A stretch of 64,000 nt of DNA from positions 1 through 64,000 of the forward strand of contig JADLAX010000001.1 of the NCBI GenBank assembly GCA_020848035.1, in the 5' to 3' direction. A program made the translations under genes and the position numbers. Source of the DNA: Anaerolineae bacterium. GTDB taxonomy: Bacteria; Chloroflexota; Anaerolineae; Promineifilales; Promineifilaceae. The notes beneath the pieces are model-generated. The model was given only the letters and a program-made list of their open reading frames with translations, had not been told where the DNA came from and ran no database searches. Positions 7,307 to 16,056 of this stretch are shown here, piece by piece; position 1 is the first letter of the stretch; every line of letters starts with the position of its first letter.

Positions 7307-9718
7307 ATGTCCAAACGTAAAACCACGGTCGGGAAAACGGCCGTTTCTGCCCTCACCCCCGACAAACTGCGCCAGATTTGCCAACTGGAAACCTTTACCT
7401 TCAAAAGCACCGCCGAACTCCAGGCCGAAACCCAAATTATTGGCCAGCCGCGCGGCACACGCTCCATTGCTTTTGGCATTGGCATTGCCAGCCACGGCTA
7501 CAACATTTACGCCCTGGGGGCCAACGGCACCGGCCGCACCACGGCCATCGAGCAATTTTTGCATGAACAAACGCGCGGCTCGGCTGCACCCAGCGACTGG
7601 ATCTACGTGCACAACTTTGCCATCCCCCACCAACCCCGGGCCATTGAGCTGCCTGCCGGGCAGGGCGTTCGGTTTAAGGCGCGCATGACCCGCCTGATTG
7701 CCGACCTGCGTCAGGATCTGCCCCAGGCGTTTGACACCGATTCCTACCGCGAAACGATTAACGCCGTGCAGAACGAATTTGAGCAGGCCCGGGGCACGCT
7801 GCTGCAAGCGCTGCAGCAAGAAGCCGCCGCGCAAAACTTTGGCCTGATGCAAACCGCCTCCGGCTTTGCCATCGTGCCTATGGTTAACGGGCAGCAGATG
7901 AGCCCGGAGCAAATTCAGCAGCTGCCGCTAGAAACCCAGCAGGCAATGGAGCAGCAGGCGCAAAAGCTCTCCATCGAGCTGGAAGAGATGGCTTACCGGA
8001 TTCATCAGCTGGAGCTGAAGGCGCGCCAGACGATGAAGCAAATTGACCGAGATGTGGCAAAAACGGCCGTACAGCACCACTTCGACGATCTCAAAACCGC
8101 CTACGCCAGCGACGACGAGATGTGTGTCTACCTGGGTGAAGTTCAGGCCGACGTGCTGAACCAGATTGATGATTTCACCTCGCCAGTGGACACACCCGAG
8201 GAGATTGACCTGAGCCGCTACGAGGTGAATGTGCTGGTAAACAACGCCGACACCAAAGCCGCTCCAGTGATCGTGGAGGCCAATCCCACCTACACCAACC
8301 TGTTTGGCCGGTTGGAGTATGAAATGCGCGACGGCCTGCTGACGACGCACTTTACCAACATCAAGTGGGGCAGCCTGCACCGGGCCAACGGCGGCTACCT
8401 CATCCTCAACGCCCACGATTTGCTCAGTCACCCCGACGCCTGGGAAGCGCTCAAGCGAGCCATCAAGGCGGAGAAAATTTTGATGCAGCCCACGGGCATG
8501 ATGAGCAACGGGCAGGTGCTGGCCAAAACGCTGGACCCGGAACCGATTCCGCTGCGGGTCAAAATCATCATGACGGGCAGCGTGGGGCTGTATTATGGCC
8601 TGTTTGAGCAGGATGATGATTTCCAGATTCTGTTTAAGGTACGGGCTGACTTCGACTCGGTGATGCCGCGCGACGGCGCGGCCGAGCTGGCCTATGCCCA
8701 CTTCATCGCCAGCCGCTGCCACCAGGAAGGCTTGCGCCATTTTGACCCAACGGCCGTTGCCAAAGTGGTCGAGTTTGGCTCGCGGCTGGCCGAAGACAAG
8801 CGCAAGCTGAGCACCCTGTTTGGCATGATTGCCGACCTGGTGCGGGAAGCGAGTTACTGGGCTGGAGCCAACGGCCGTAACGAGGTCACCGCCTACGACG
8901 TGCAGCAAGCCCTCACCGAACGCACCGAACGGGCCAACCGGCTGGAAGAGGATATGTTCGAGCAGTTTGTGGACGGCACCATCTTCATCGCCACGGAAGA
9001 GAGCGTGGTGGGCCAGGTCAACGGCCTCTCCGTCATCGACACGGGTGACTACTCGTTTGGCCTGCCGGGGCGCATCACCGCCCGCACCTTCATGGGCGAC
9101 GACGGCGTCATTCACATCGAGCGCGAAACGGAAATGTCTGGCCCCATCCACGAAAAAGGGGTGCTGACGCTCAACGGCTACCTGGGCGGCACCTACGCCC
9201 AGCACCAGCCGCTGTCGCTCACCGCCAGCCTCACCTTTGAGCAAAATTATAGCGGCATCGACGGCGACAGCGCCTCCTCCACCGAACTGTACGCCCTGCT
9301 CTCCAGCCTCAGCGAAATTCCGATCAAGCAGTCGCTGGCGGTCACTGGTTCAGTCAACCAGCGCGGCGAAATCCAGCCCATCGGCGGGGTAAATGAAAAG
9401 ATTGAAGGCTTTTTCCGCCTGTGTGAAGCCCGTGGGTTTACCGGGGATCAGGGGGTATTGATTCCGGCCAGCAACATCGAAAACCTGATGCTGCACGAAC
9501 GGGTGGTAACGGCCGTAGCCGAGGGCAAGTTCCACATCTGGCCCATCAAAACGCTGGACGAAGGGATTGAACTGCTCATGGGGGCACCGGCTGGCCAGCG
9601 CCAAAAAGATGGCAGCTATCCTGAAGGCACCGTGCACCACGCCGTGCAGGCCCGCCTGCTGGAGCTGGCCGAAGAACTCAACAAATTCGGCGAAGACGAC
9701 GAAGATGAGGAAGCTTAG
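7307..9718 (+). CDS. Lon-like ATP-dependent protease (AAA_32 + Lon C)
   Basis: 803 aa. An N-terminal AAA_32-type ATPase region has a modified P-loop GANGTGRTT (Arg in place of the usual Lys, as is common in this family), followed by a long helical insert and a C-terminal Lon protease domain. Catalytic Ser655 (IDGDSASS) and Lys698 (GGVNEKIEGF) are 43 residues apart, the same spacing as in classical Lon. Expected to degrade damaged or regulatory proteins in the cytoplasm. SD GGAG precedes ATG 7307. A palindrome after the stop probably terminates the transcript. Confidence 0.92.
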   Translation: MSKRKTTVGKTAVSALTPDKLRQICQLETFTFKSTAELQAETQIIGQPRGTRSIAFGIGIASHGYNIYALGANGTGRTTAIEQFLHEQTRGSAAPSDWIYVHNFAIPHQPRAIELPAGQGVRFKARMTRLIADLRQDLPQAFDTDSYRETINAVQNEFEQARGTLLQALQQEAAAQNFGLMQTASGFAIVPMVNGQQMSPEQIQQLPLETQQAMEQQAQKLSIELEEMAYRIHQLELKARQTMKQIDRDVAKTAVQHHFDDLKTAYASDDEMCVYLGEVQADVLNQIDDFTSPVDTPEEIDLSRYEVNVLVNNADTKAAPVIVEANPTYTNLFGRLEYEMRDGLLTTHFTNIKWGSLHRANGGYLILNAHDLLSHPDAWEALKRAIKAEKILMQPTGMMSNGQVLAKTLDPEPIPLRVKIIMTGSVGLYYGLFEQDDDFQILFKVRADFDSVMPRDGAAELAYAHFIASRCHQEGLRHFDPTAVAKVVEFGSRLAEDKRKLSTLFGMIADLVREASYWAGANGRNEVTAYDVQQALTERTERANRLEEDMFEQFVDGTIFIATEESVVGQVNGLSVIDTGDYSFGLPGRITARTFMGDDGVIHIERETEMSGPIHEKGVLTLNGYLGGTYAQHQPLSLTASLTFEQNYSGIDGDSASSTELYALLSSLSEIPIKQSLAVTGSVNQRGEIQPIGGVNEKIEGFFRLCEARGFTGDQGVLIPASNIENLMLHERVVTAVAEGKFHIWPIKTLDEGIELLMGAPAGQRQKDGSYPEGTVHHAVQARLLELAEELNKFGEDDEDEEA

Positions 9719-9730
9719 TCCGCCTTCATA

Positions 9731-9781
9731 TTCCCGGAAACTGCTCCTAAAGATGGCAAACCCTTCGTAAGTTTCCGGGAA
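9731..9781. terminator. Hairpin between convergent protease and brnA genes
   Basis: TTCCCGGAAAC (9731-9741) pairs perfectly with GTTTCCGGGAA (9771-9781) around a 29-nt loop. It lies between the plus-strand protease and the minus-strand brnA end, so it may serve both directions. No strong T-run. Confidence 0.55.
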
Positions 9782-9801
9782 AATTACTTTTGTTAAAACC
9801 C

Positions 9802-10035
9802 TTATCTCGCATAATGCGCTGCGTATTCATCCAGCAAGCGACGAATCATTTTTTGGTAAGAAACCTGGTTCTTTTCAGCCTGTTCTTTGAAAAAGTCAAC
9901 ACTTTTTTTACTAAGAGCGATAGTTACTTTTACTGTTTCATCTCTAAACGCCAGCTCGTCCGGACCTGGCAAAAAATCAGCGACAATCTGGACATCTTCA
10001 ATGGGTCCATCTTCATATTCGATTTTGTTCTTCAT
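9802..10035 (-). CDS. brnA: BrnA-type antitoxin
   Basis: 77 aa from ATG 10035 (MKNKIEYEDG); an upstream in-frame start at 10071 would lie further inside brnT. The C-terminal half (VKVTIALSKKSVDFFKEQ...YQKMIRRLLDEY) is the ribbon-helix-helix DNA-binding domain of BrnA antitoxins, which bind and inhibit BrnT and repress the operon. It follows brnT with a 23-nt overlap, the usual BrnTA order. The gene contains no ACGGCCGT and is AT-richer than neighbours, fitting lateral acquisition. Confidence 0.85.
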   Translation of the reverse strand: MKNKIEYEDGPIEDVQIVADFLPGPDELAFRDETVKVTIALSKKSVDFFKEQAEKNQVSYQKMIRRLLDEYAAHYAR

Positions 10036-10309
10036 AGATCTTTTTACCTTTGCGCCAGTACCCTGCGCCAAAAATCCGTATTTTTCTACTTCGATACGTG
10101 AACCTAACTGTCAGAATGTCCTTATCAATCTTCCCCAGACAAAAGTACCGCTTTTCTGCTACGGTGCTATGCGACAAGTCCTCCAAAATAACACGCTTGG
10201 GATCAGCAAAGGCATATTGGGCAACAAAAAACGAGACGTTGTGCTTTTCCTCGTTTAGCTGATTCTTGCTCTCATCCCACTCAAATGAAGTAAATTCACT
10301 GGCATCCAT
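10013..10309 (-). CDS. brnT: BrnT family ribonuclease toxin
   Basis: 98 aa from ATG 10309. Family marks: FEWDESKNQLNEEKHNVSF at the start, a central ILEDLSHS, and the C-terminal RKIRIFGAGYWRKGKKIYEE. BrnT is a RelE-fold mRNA-cleaving toxin neutralised by BrnA. The longer frame with a TTG start at 10324 is rejected because the -10 (TATACT, 10321-10316) lies inside it. The predicted transcription start coincides with ATG 10309, so the toxin mRNA is probably leaderless. Confidence 0.87.
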   Translation of the reverse strand: MDASEFTSFEWDESKNQLNEEKHNVSFFVAQYAFADPKRVILEDLSHSTVAEKRYFCLGKIDKDILTVRFTYRSRKIRIFGAGYWRKGKKIYEEQNRI

Positions 10310-10315
10310 GCAAAA

Positions 10316-10344
10316 AGTATACAAATTGTATGGTTAAATAGCAA
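10316..10344 (-). promoter_or_regulatory. brnTA promoter with overlapping operator palindrome
   Basis: On the minus strand, -35 TTGCTA (10344-10339) and -10 TATACT (10321-10316) are 17 bp apart. A perfect 13-bp palindrome, ATACAAATTGTAT (10319-10331), overlaps the -10 and is a likely BrnA operator for autorepression. Confidence 0.65.
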
Positions 10345-10368
10345 TACGCCAGTATGGCGTCAAGCGGG

Positions 10369-11691
10369 CTATCTTACTTTTATTTTTTCCAAAAACCGGG
10401 CAAAGACCGTTAAAACATAGTCGATCATTTCCGGCGTGATGCGGGGGTAGACGCCAATCCAGAAGGTGTGGTTCATCACCAGGTCGGTCTGGCTGAGGTC
10501 GCCGACCACGCGGTAGTTGATGTTCTGATAGGCTGGCTGGCGGGTGATGTTGCCGCTGAACAGCAGGCGCGTCGCCACCTGGTTGGCCTCCAGGAACTGC
10601 ACCAGCTCGTTGCGGCTGAACGGCGCTTCTGGGCGCACGCTCAGCAGAAAACCAAACCAGCTCGGGTCGCTGTTGGGCGTGGGCTGGGGCAAGATGAAGA
10701 ACTCCTCGTACGGCTTCAGGCCCTCGTACAGCAGCTGCCAGTTGCGCTTGCGAAGCTCGATGAAGATGGGCAGCTTTTCCAGCTGGGCCACGCCAACGGC
10801 CGCTTGCATATCGGTCATCTTCAGGTTGTAGCCAATGTGGGAGTAGATGTACTTGTGGTCGTACCCTTCCGGCAGATCGCCCAACTGCCAGCCAAAGCGG
10901 GTGCCGCAGGTGTTGGCCACGCCGGGGTCACACCAGCAGTCGCGCCCCCAGTCGCGGAACGATTCCACCAGCTTTTTGAGCTGGCTGTGGCGCGTCAACA
11001 CGCAGCCGCCTTCGCCCATGGTGATGTGGTGCGCCGGGTAAAAGCTCACGGTTGCCAGATGGCCAAACGAACCGGTGAGACGGCCGTTATACGTCGCCCC
11101 CACCGCATCACAATTGTCTTCAATCAGCCACAGGTTGTGCCGGTTGGCCACATCCAGCACAACATCCAGGTTAAACGGGTTGCCCAACGTGTGAGCAATC
11201 ATGATCGCTTTGGTGCGGGGCGAAACGGCCGCTTCCAGCAAATCCACATTGACATTGTACGTGCCCAGCTCAATGTCCAGGAACACTGGCGTGAGCTGGT
11301 TTTGCACAATGGGGTTAACTGTGGTGGGGAACCCCGCCGCCACGGTAATCACCTCGTCGCCGGGCAGCAGCTGCCGTTCGCCCAGCTTAGGCGAGGTCAG
11401 AGCCGACAGCGCCAACAGGTTAGCCGACGAACCAGAATTGCACAAAATGGCGTGGCGCACGCCCATCCAGTGAGCAAACTCGCGTTCAAACTGCGCCGCA
11501 TAGCGGCCGGTGGTCAGCCAAAATTCCAGCGAGGAATCCACTAAATTCACCATTTCGGCCGCGTCGAACATGCGCCCAGACACAGGCACAACCGACTCTC
11601 CAGGCGAGAACGTGGTGCGGCTGTGCTCCGCCTCGTAATATTCTTGAACCAACGCCATAATTTGCTGCCGCAGCGCGTTGCTTTTACTCAT
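10369..11691 (-). CDS. rfbH: CDP-6-deoxy-hexulose 3-dehydrase (RfbH/E1-like)
   Basis: 440 aa from ATG 11691 (SD GGAG six nt upstream); the ORF can be extended to TTG 11703, which overlaps that SD. A DegT/DnrJ-fold enzyme in which the PLP lysine is replaced by histidine ([15 protein letters not shown]221), the hallmark of the PMP-dependent dehydrase E1. Four cysteines at 194, 252, 254 and 262 match the [2Fe-2S] ligands of E1, with the motif [10 protein letters not shown]. It removes the C3 hydroxyl of CDP-4-keto-6-deoxyglucose toward 3,6-dideoxyhexoses of surface polysaccharides. Neighbouring glycan genes agree with this role; the E3 reductase partner is not in the window. Confidence 0.9.
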   Translation of the reverse strand: MSKSNALRQQIMALVQEYYEAEHSRTTFSPGESVVPVSGRMFDAAEMVNLVDSSLEFWLTTGRYAAQFEREFAHWMGVRHAILCNSGSSANLLALSALTSPKLGERQLLPGDEVITVAAGFPTTVNPIVQNQLTPVFLDIELGTYNVNVDLLEAAVSPRTKAIMIAHTLGNPFNLDVVLDVANRHNLWLIEDNCDAVGATYNGRLTGSFGHLATVSFYPAHHITMGEGGCVLTRHSQLKKLVESFRDWGRDCWCDPGVANTCGTRFGWQLGDLPEGYDHKYIYSHIGYNLKMTDMQAAVGVAQLEKLPIFIELRKRNWQLLYEGLKPYEEFFILPQPTPNSDPSWFGFLLSVRPEAPFSRNELVQFLEANQVATRLLFSGNITRQPAYQNINYRVVGDLSQTDLVMNHTFWIGVYPRITPEMIDYVLTVFARFLEKIKVR

Positions 11692-11801
11692 CTGTTGCTC
11701 CAATGCCGTTTTTTCAGACTGCCGCGGAACCCGCGCAGCTGGTTTTATTAGGTGGGGAATAGCTTAGTGCAAAATGGGGATTTGGTCGAATGGTTGTTCG
11801 G

Positions 11802-12878
11802 TTATTCGACGGTTGTTTGCGGTTTGGAAACGGGTGGTGGGGTGGCCAACGGCCGTATCCCATGCGCCATCACTTGCTCCATCCGCCCCAGGCGGAACAA
11901 CACAAGCCCCACCACAAACGAAGCGCCGCTGTAGATGAAGTAGAGCCAATGCCAGGGCATAGACATCAGGGCAAAACGCAGCCCGCGCTTTTGCCAGAGA
12001 AAGTCATAAAACGGCCAGTTCAGCCAGACAAGCAGCCCCAGCAGCAGGGCCAGCAGCAGCCAGGCCCATGCGGTAAATGGCAGCAAGAATAAGCCAAAAA
12101 GGGTGCTAAAGGCAACGGCCGTACTCAAGCGCTGCGAAAAATTCAGGTTCAGGTCGTTGGGCGCACCGCCACCCTGCAAAATGAGGTGGGTCCAGGGCAG
12201 CGCCCGGTCGCGCACGTCGGTGATGAGCATCTGGCGCGGCGTCCAGCGCTTCATGTGCTTCACTTGCAGCAGCTTTTCCAGCTGCACCCGGTACCCCGCC
12301 GCCTGCAGTCGATACCCCAGCTCAATGTCTTCCACACTCGGCCGTTCGTACAGACGCTCGTTAAAACCACCCACGGCCAAAAACACCGGCCGTCGGATTG
12401 CGCCGCAGCCGCTCCAAAACGTAGATGCTTCAATTTTGCTTGTCTGGTGCACGTAATGGTGCAGCAGATTGCGGTACTGCGACAGGAAATTGGGCGCCAG
12501 CGGCTGGTCATCGTAAGAACCAAAGCAGGCCGCCATGCCCGGATTAGCCTGCATGGTGGCCGCCACATGCCCCACCGTGCCCGGCTGTACCAGCACATCG
12601 GCATCCACAAAAAAGAGGATATCGCCTCTGGCTACCTGGGCCCCAATATTACGCGCCTGGGCTGGCCCCAACCGTCGCTTCAGGCCGCTTACCAGGCGTA
12701 CGCCGTGGTTGTAGGCAATTTCAACGGTGTTATCGGTAGAGCCGTCCTCTACCACAATGCATTCCCACGGCTGGTACAGCGTTTGCTGCAAAGCCGTGAG
12801 GCACCGATCAAACAACGCACCCCCGTTGTGCACCGGCACAATCACCGAAATCATAGGTTTCATAATGGTTAAACTCAC
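11802..12878 (-). CDS. Family 2 glycosyltransferase, membrane-anchored
   Basis: 358 aa. An N-terminal GT-A domain (ISVIVPVHNGG, VVEDGSTDNT, DADVLVQPG for the DxD metal site, and GCGAIRRPVF...VEDIELGYRL near the acceptor site) is followed by two or three C-terminal membrane helices (about 255-335). Likely transfers a sugar during surface polysaccharide assembly at the inner membrane face. The start is GTG 12878, overlapping the stop of the upstream gene (GTGA), or ATG 12863. In the same direction as rfbH with about 110 bp between. Confidence 0.87.
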   Translation of the reverse strand: MSLTIMKPMISVIVPVHNGGALFDRCLTALQQTLYQPWECIVVEDGSTDNTVEIAYNHGVRLVSGLKRRLGPAQARNIGAQVARGDILFFVDADVLVQPGTVGHVAATMQANPGMAACFGSYDDQPLAPNFLSQYRNLLHHYVHQTSKIEASTFWSGCGAIRRPVFLAVGGFNERLYERPSVEDIELGYRLQAAGYRVQLEKLLQVKHMKRWTPRQMLITDVRDRALPWTHLILQGGGAPNDLNLNFSQRLSTAVAFSTLFGLFLLPFTAWAWLLLALLLGLLVWLNWPFYDFLWQKRGLRFALMSMPWHWLYFIYSGASFVVGLVLFRLGRMEQVMAHGIRPLATPPPVSKPQTTVE

Positions 12879-13189
12879 TCGCTGTGACGCAGCCTGAGGA
12901 AAAAGTTGTAGAGTACCGCTACAGCATATCCCAGGATAAAGCCGGTCACAAACCCATATAAAAGGCCAACCAGGCTGCCCCCAAAGCTCACCGTGTACCC
13001 CAGAAAAAATTGGCCCAAGAGTGCCAAGTGGGGGCCTACCGGATCGCCGCCTTTAAGCAGCAGCCAGTTAGTAGCAATAAAGATGATTAAGCCAAAGATT
13101 ACCCCTGTCACCAGACCAGAAACCAGTGCGTTGAGCCGGGTCAGTCGGGTCATGATTATTTTTTCCAGGGTTGGCTCGTTTTTGCTCAT
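12875..13189 (-). CDS. Small membrane protein with QFFxGYTV domain
   Basis: About 104 aa (start uncertain: ATG 13189 chosen; 13234 and 13153 also possible). A charged N-terminus, then two hydrophobic helices around a conserved stretch: LALLGQFFLGYTV...LVGLLYGFVTGFILG. The same stretch occurs at the C-terminus of the flavoprotein encoded next upstream (LALLSQFFPGYTV...LVGLGYGFFTGFSLG), so the two share a membrane domain. Overlaps the GT2 gene by 4 bp. Function unknown. Confidence 0.7.
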   Translation of the reverse strand: MSKNEPTLEKIIMTRLTRLNALVSGLVTGVIFGLIIFIATNWLLLKGGDPVGPHLALLGQFFLGYTVSFGGSLVGLLYGFVTGFILGYAVAVLYNFFLRLRHSE

Positions 13190-13437
13190 TTCAAAAAAAA
13201 ACTTTTTGGTCCTTGCCCTCACGATGATCGGCATACAGCCGATAGACGATCCAAACCAAAAAGTTCACACGCTCATTAAGTTGTTGTGTTGAGTCGAGGG
13301 GATGGAGCGGTTTACCCATAAGGGTTGATAGCAACGGCCGTTTCCATTCTCACCAGTTTCTCAGCAAGCCAGTATCAGTATTAACCAATTTTGCCCGTTT
13401 TGGCAACAAATGTAGCGGCTGGGAACGTACAAATCAC

Positions 13438-15249
13438 CTAAATGTACTCAAAAAATTGGCGCATCACGCTTTGCTGGGCCGAACGGTGCAGGCTCACCAG
13501 GTACACAGCGGTTGCCGCATTGCGCAGAAAAGCATAACCCCACCCCAGGCTAAACCCCGTAAAAAACCCATACCCCAGGCCAACCAGTGCACCAACGGCC
13601 GTTACCGTGTAGCCAGGGAAAAATTGACTGAGCAGCGCCAGACTCTGCCCCACCTCGCCGCCGCGCAGCAGCACCAACAGCGTGCCCAGCAGCAGCGCCA
13701 CTCCCGCCACCACACCCAACGACATGCCCAACGAGAGCGGATCCAGCTTGGGCACCGCACCATCCAGGGCTTGCAAAAGCTTCTCTGGTTCTGGCTCCAC
13801 TACCAGCTCTTCCAGGTACTCCTGCTCGGCATTAACCTGCCACAAATTGTTGGTCTCGCCATGCAGCAAATTACGCACCGCCAACATACCGGTCAGCATC
13901 GCGTGATCCTGGTTGTTGTAGCGATGCAGTCCATTGCGGCCAATCGTTTGCAGGTTTTCCAGGGAGGCCACGTACGCTTTAAGAACGTCCAGACTCTGTT
14001 CGTAATCGGCATCGTACACGGGGTACGATTTTTCTACGCGGAAAACGGCCCCGTCCACCACATCTTCGGGCCGGGCCAGGCCAATCTTGCCAATTTCGCG
14101 GGTGCCCAGGGCAATCAGGTCGGCATCGGGCATGTTCCAGACATCGTCGCCTTCGTTGCAGAAATATTCCAGCCCCAGGCTGGTGGTGGCTGGGTCGGGC
14201 ACCATGTCGGCGCTCCAATTCTTGAAATTCTGAATGCGCCCCACCTGCACACTGGGATCATGAATATAAATCCAGTTATCGGGGAAAAGCTCTGGTTTTT
14301 TGATGATGAGGCAAACGGTGAGGAAATCCCGGTAACCCAGCTGGCTGGCCGCCTGGAGTACCTTGGGCGGCGGCGGCGGATCGAGCCACTGCACCAGCTG
14401 CGTCAGCGGCATGCTGGAAATGAAGCTGCTGCCGGACCTAAAATGGGTACGGCCGTCTTGTTCCACCGTCACCCCGGTAATACGCGGCCCATCGCGATGA
14501 ATGGCCACCACGTTGCTGTTCAGCTGCACCTGCCCACCCCGCTCGTTGATACGATCTTGAACGGCCGTCCACAACATGCCCGGCCCCCGGCGCGGATAGT
14601 CAAACTCCTCAATGAGGGTCTTAATCGTCTCTTGCGGCTTGAGGAACATGGCGGTGATAGCCGTTTTGAGTGACAAATTCTTGATGCGCTGGGCAGCCCA
14701 TTCCGCTTTTAGCTCACTGCACGGAATACCCCACACCTTTTCCGTGTAGGACTTAAAAAACGTCTCAAACAGCCGCTTGCCAAAACGGTTGGTCACCCAC
14801 TGCTCAAAAGTCTCTTCTTCTTTGTAGGGGAACAAATGCCAGCGCACGTAGCTGCCAATAATGCGTGCACCTTCGATGGGGCCTAAACCCAGCAGGGCAT
14901 TAAATGGTTTAAGAGGGTAGTGGAAAAACTTGTTCTGGTAAAAGATGCGCGACAGGCGGGGGCGGCGTAAAAAATCCTCACCCAGCACTTCGCGCCACAT
15001 CTGCTGCACGGGGACCGACTTGGTGTAGAAGCGGTGGCCGCCCATATCAAAATGGTAATCGCGATAATTTTCAGTGCGGGCGATACCGCCTACTTTGTTG
15101 TACTTTTCCAGAACAATGGTTTTTTTTTGCTGCTTGGTTAGCTCGTAAGCGGCTGTAAGCCCAGCCGGACCGCCGCCAATCACAATGATGGGCGCGTCCG
15201 CAGGGTCGTTTGCCATGTTTGTTGCCGCCTGCACTTCACGATTCTTCAT
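13438..15249 (-). CDS. UDP-galactopyranose-mutase-like flavoprotein fused to a C-terminal membrane domain
   Basis: 603 aa (or 592 from ATG 15216). FAD-binding motif VIGGGPAGLTAAYEL with the following E and GG (VLEKYNKVGGIART), then an amine-oxidase/UGM-type fold (GGHRFYTKS, WGIPCSEL). The last 100 residues are unusual: two membrane helices around QFFPGYTV...YGFFTGFSLG, homologous to the separate small protein at 12875-13189. The enzyme may act on a sugar or lipid-linked sugar near the membrane; substrate unknown. Lies in the glycan cluster upstream of the membrane protein, GT2 and rfbH. Confidence 0.8.
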   Translation of the reverse strand: MKNREVQAATNMANDPADAPIIVIGGGPAGLTAAYELTKQQKKTIVLEKYNKVGGIARTENYRDYHFDMGGHRFYTKSVPVQQMWREVLGEDFLRRPRLSRIFYQNKFFHYPLKPFNALLGLGPIEGARIIGSYVRWHLFPYKEEETFEQWVTNRFGKRLFETFFKSYTEKVWGIPCSELKAEWAAQRIKNLSLKTAITAMFLKPQETIKTLIEEFDYPRRGPGMLWTAVQDRINERGGQVQLNSNVVAIHRDGPRITGVTVEQDGRTHFRSGSSFISSMPLTQLVQWLDPPPPPKVLQAASQLGYRDFLTVCLIIKKPELFPDNWIYIHDPSVQVGRIQNFKNWSADMVPDPATTSLGLEYFCNEGDDVWNMPDADLIALGTREIGKIGLARPEDVVDGAVFRVEKSYPVYDADYEQSLDVLKAYVASLENLQTIGRNGLHRYNNQDHAMLTGMLAVRNLLHGETNNLWQVNAEQEYLEELVVEPEPEKLLQALDGAVPKLDPLSLGMSLGVVAGVALLLGTLLVLLRGGEVGQSLALLSQFFPGYTVTAVGALVGLGYGFFTGFSLGWGYAFLRNAATAVYLVSLHRSAQQSVMRQFFEYI

Positions 15250-15329
15250 AGAGGGCCATCGTAGGCCGAGGCGCTTACAGGGGCACTTACAAGTCAGCTT
15301 ACAACGATGGTACTCTGGAGCTATTAAGG

Positions 15330-15366
15330 GCTCATCCGTTTATAAATATGGAATTGACGGATGAGC
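15330..15366. repeat. Inverted repeat GCTCATCCGT/ACGGATGAGC
   Basis: A perfect 10-bp stem (15330-15339 with 15357-15366) and 17-nt AT-rich loop in the gap upstream of the flavoprotein gene. On the plus strand it is followed by TTTT. Could be a terminator remnant or a regulator site. Confidence 0.6.
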
Positions 15367-15409
15367 TTTTAGGGTGCTTTGACGCACAAATGTCCAAAGT
15401 TAATTCTGA

Positions 15410-15428
15410 ACGCACCCCAAGGGTGCGT
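15410..15428. repeat. Short hairpin ACGCACCC/GGGTGCGT after nudix gene
   Basis: A perfect 8-bp stem with a 3-nt loop directly downstream of the minus-strand nudix stop; a plausible transcript end without a long T-run. Confidence 0.5.
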
Positions 15429-15435
15429 TTCGGGG

Positions 15436-15993
15436 CTAAATGGCGCCATTTTTTCGCTGCGCCAGTTGTTGAGCAGCACGTAAGATGGCCACCACGCTTT
15501 TACCGTCCAGCAAACGGCCGTCCCAGGCCATCGTTTCCAGTTCAGCCAGGGGCATAGCTACCACCTCAATCGCTTCATCTTCATCGCCGGGCAGCGGCGC
15601 GGGGGTAAGATTTTCGGCGAGGTAGAGCTGCATCAGCTCGTCAGACAGGCCAGGGGCGGGCCAGACCTGGCCCAGGGAGGTGAACGTTGCGGCGCGGTGG
15701 CCGGTTTCTTCGCGCAGTTCACGCTGGGCACAGGTGAGCCACGGTTCGTCCCAGCCGCGAGTCCCGGCGGGCAGCTCTAAAATTTCGGTGTCTAGCACAT
15801 GGCGGTACTGGCGCAGCATCAACACTTCCGGGCCATCGGGCGACGGCCGTAACGGCACCAACACCACCGCGCCGGGATGTTCAATCGCACCTTTTTGGGT
15901 GGTACGGCCGTCTGGCAGTTGCAGCGTATCCAGGCGCAGCCGCCAACCATCACCCTGCTGCCACAGCAGCCTGGAGCCAATTTTTTTTGCCAT
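15436..15993 (-). CDS. Nudix hydrolase, ADP-ribose pyrophosphatase-like
   Basis: 185 aa. The Nudix box is complete: a glycine, five residues, E, seven residues, then RELREETGH, near residues 77-100. A preceding LPAG and following LGQVWPAPGLSDE resemble ADP-ribose and sugar-nucleotide pyrophosphatases of the NudF group. Metal-dependent hydrolysis of ADP-ribose or a nucleotide sugar is expected; its place beside glycan genes favours a sugar-nucleotide housekeeping role, which is inference. Monocistronic between two hairpins. Confidence 0.87.
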   Translation of the reverse strand: MAKKIGSRLLWQQGDGWRLRLDTLQLPDGRTTQKGAIEHPGAVVLVPLRPSPDGPEVLMLRQYRHVLDTEILELPAGTRGWDEPWLTCAQRELREETGHRAATFTSLGQVWPAPGLSDELMQLYLAENLTPAPLPGDEDEAIEVVAMPLAELETMAWDGRLLDGKSVVAILRAAQQLAQRKNGAI

Positions 15994-16003
15994 AGGGAGA
16001 GTG

Positions 16004-16048
16004 GCGATTGGAGATTAGAGATTGGCTAATCTCCAATCTCTAATCTCT
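16004..16048. repeat. GATTAGA word-iterated palindrome
   Basis: Left arm GCGATTGGAGATTAGAGATTGG, right arm CTAATCTCCAATCTCTAATC; the words GATTGGA and GATTAGA alternate. Sits between LysM and nudix genes, both minus strand. Confidence 0.85.
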
Positions 16049-16056
16049 ATGCCTTT

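Noticed and set aside
7928..9244. 438-aa ORF on the minus strand
   Set aside because: Antisense to the Lon-like protease, no start signal or recognisable motif.
10468..11544. 358-aa ORF on the plus strand
   Set aside because: Exact antisense of rfbH; His/Gln-rich composition without any domain, typical of a shadow frame in GC-rich DNA.
13456..14673. 405-aa plus-strand ORF
   Set aside because: Antisense shadow of the UGM-like flavoprotein gene.
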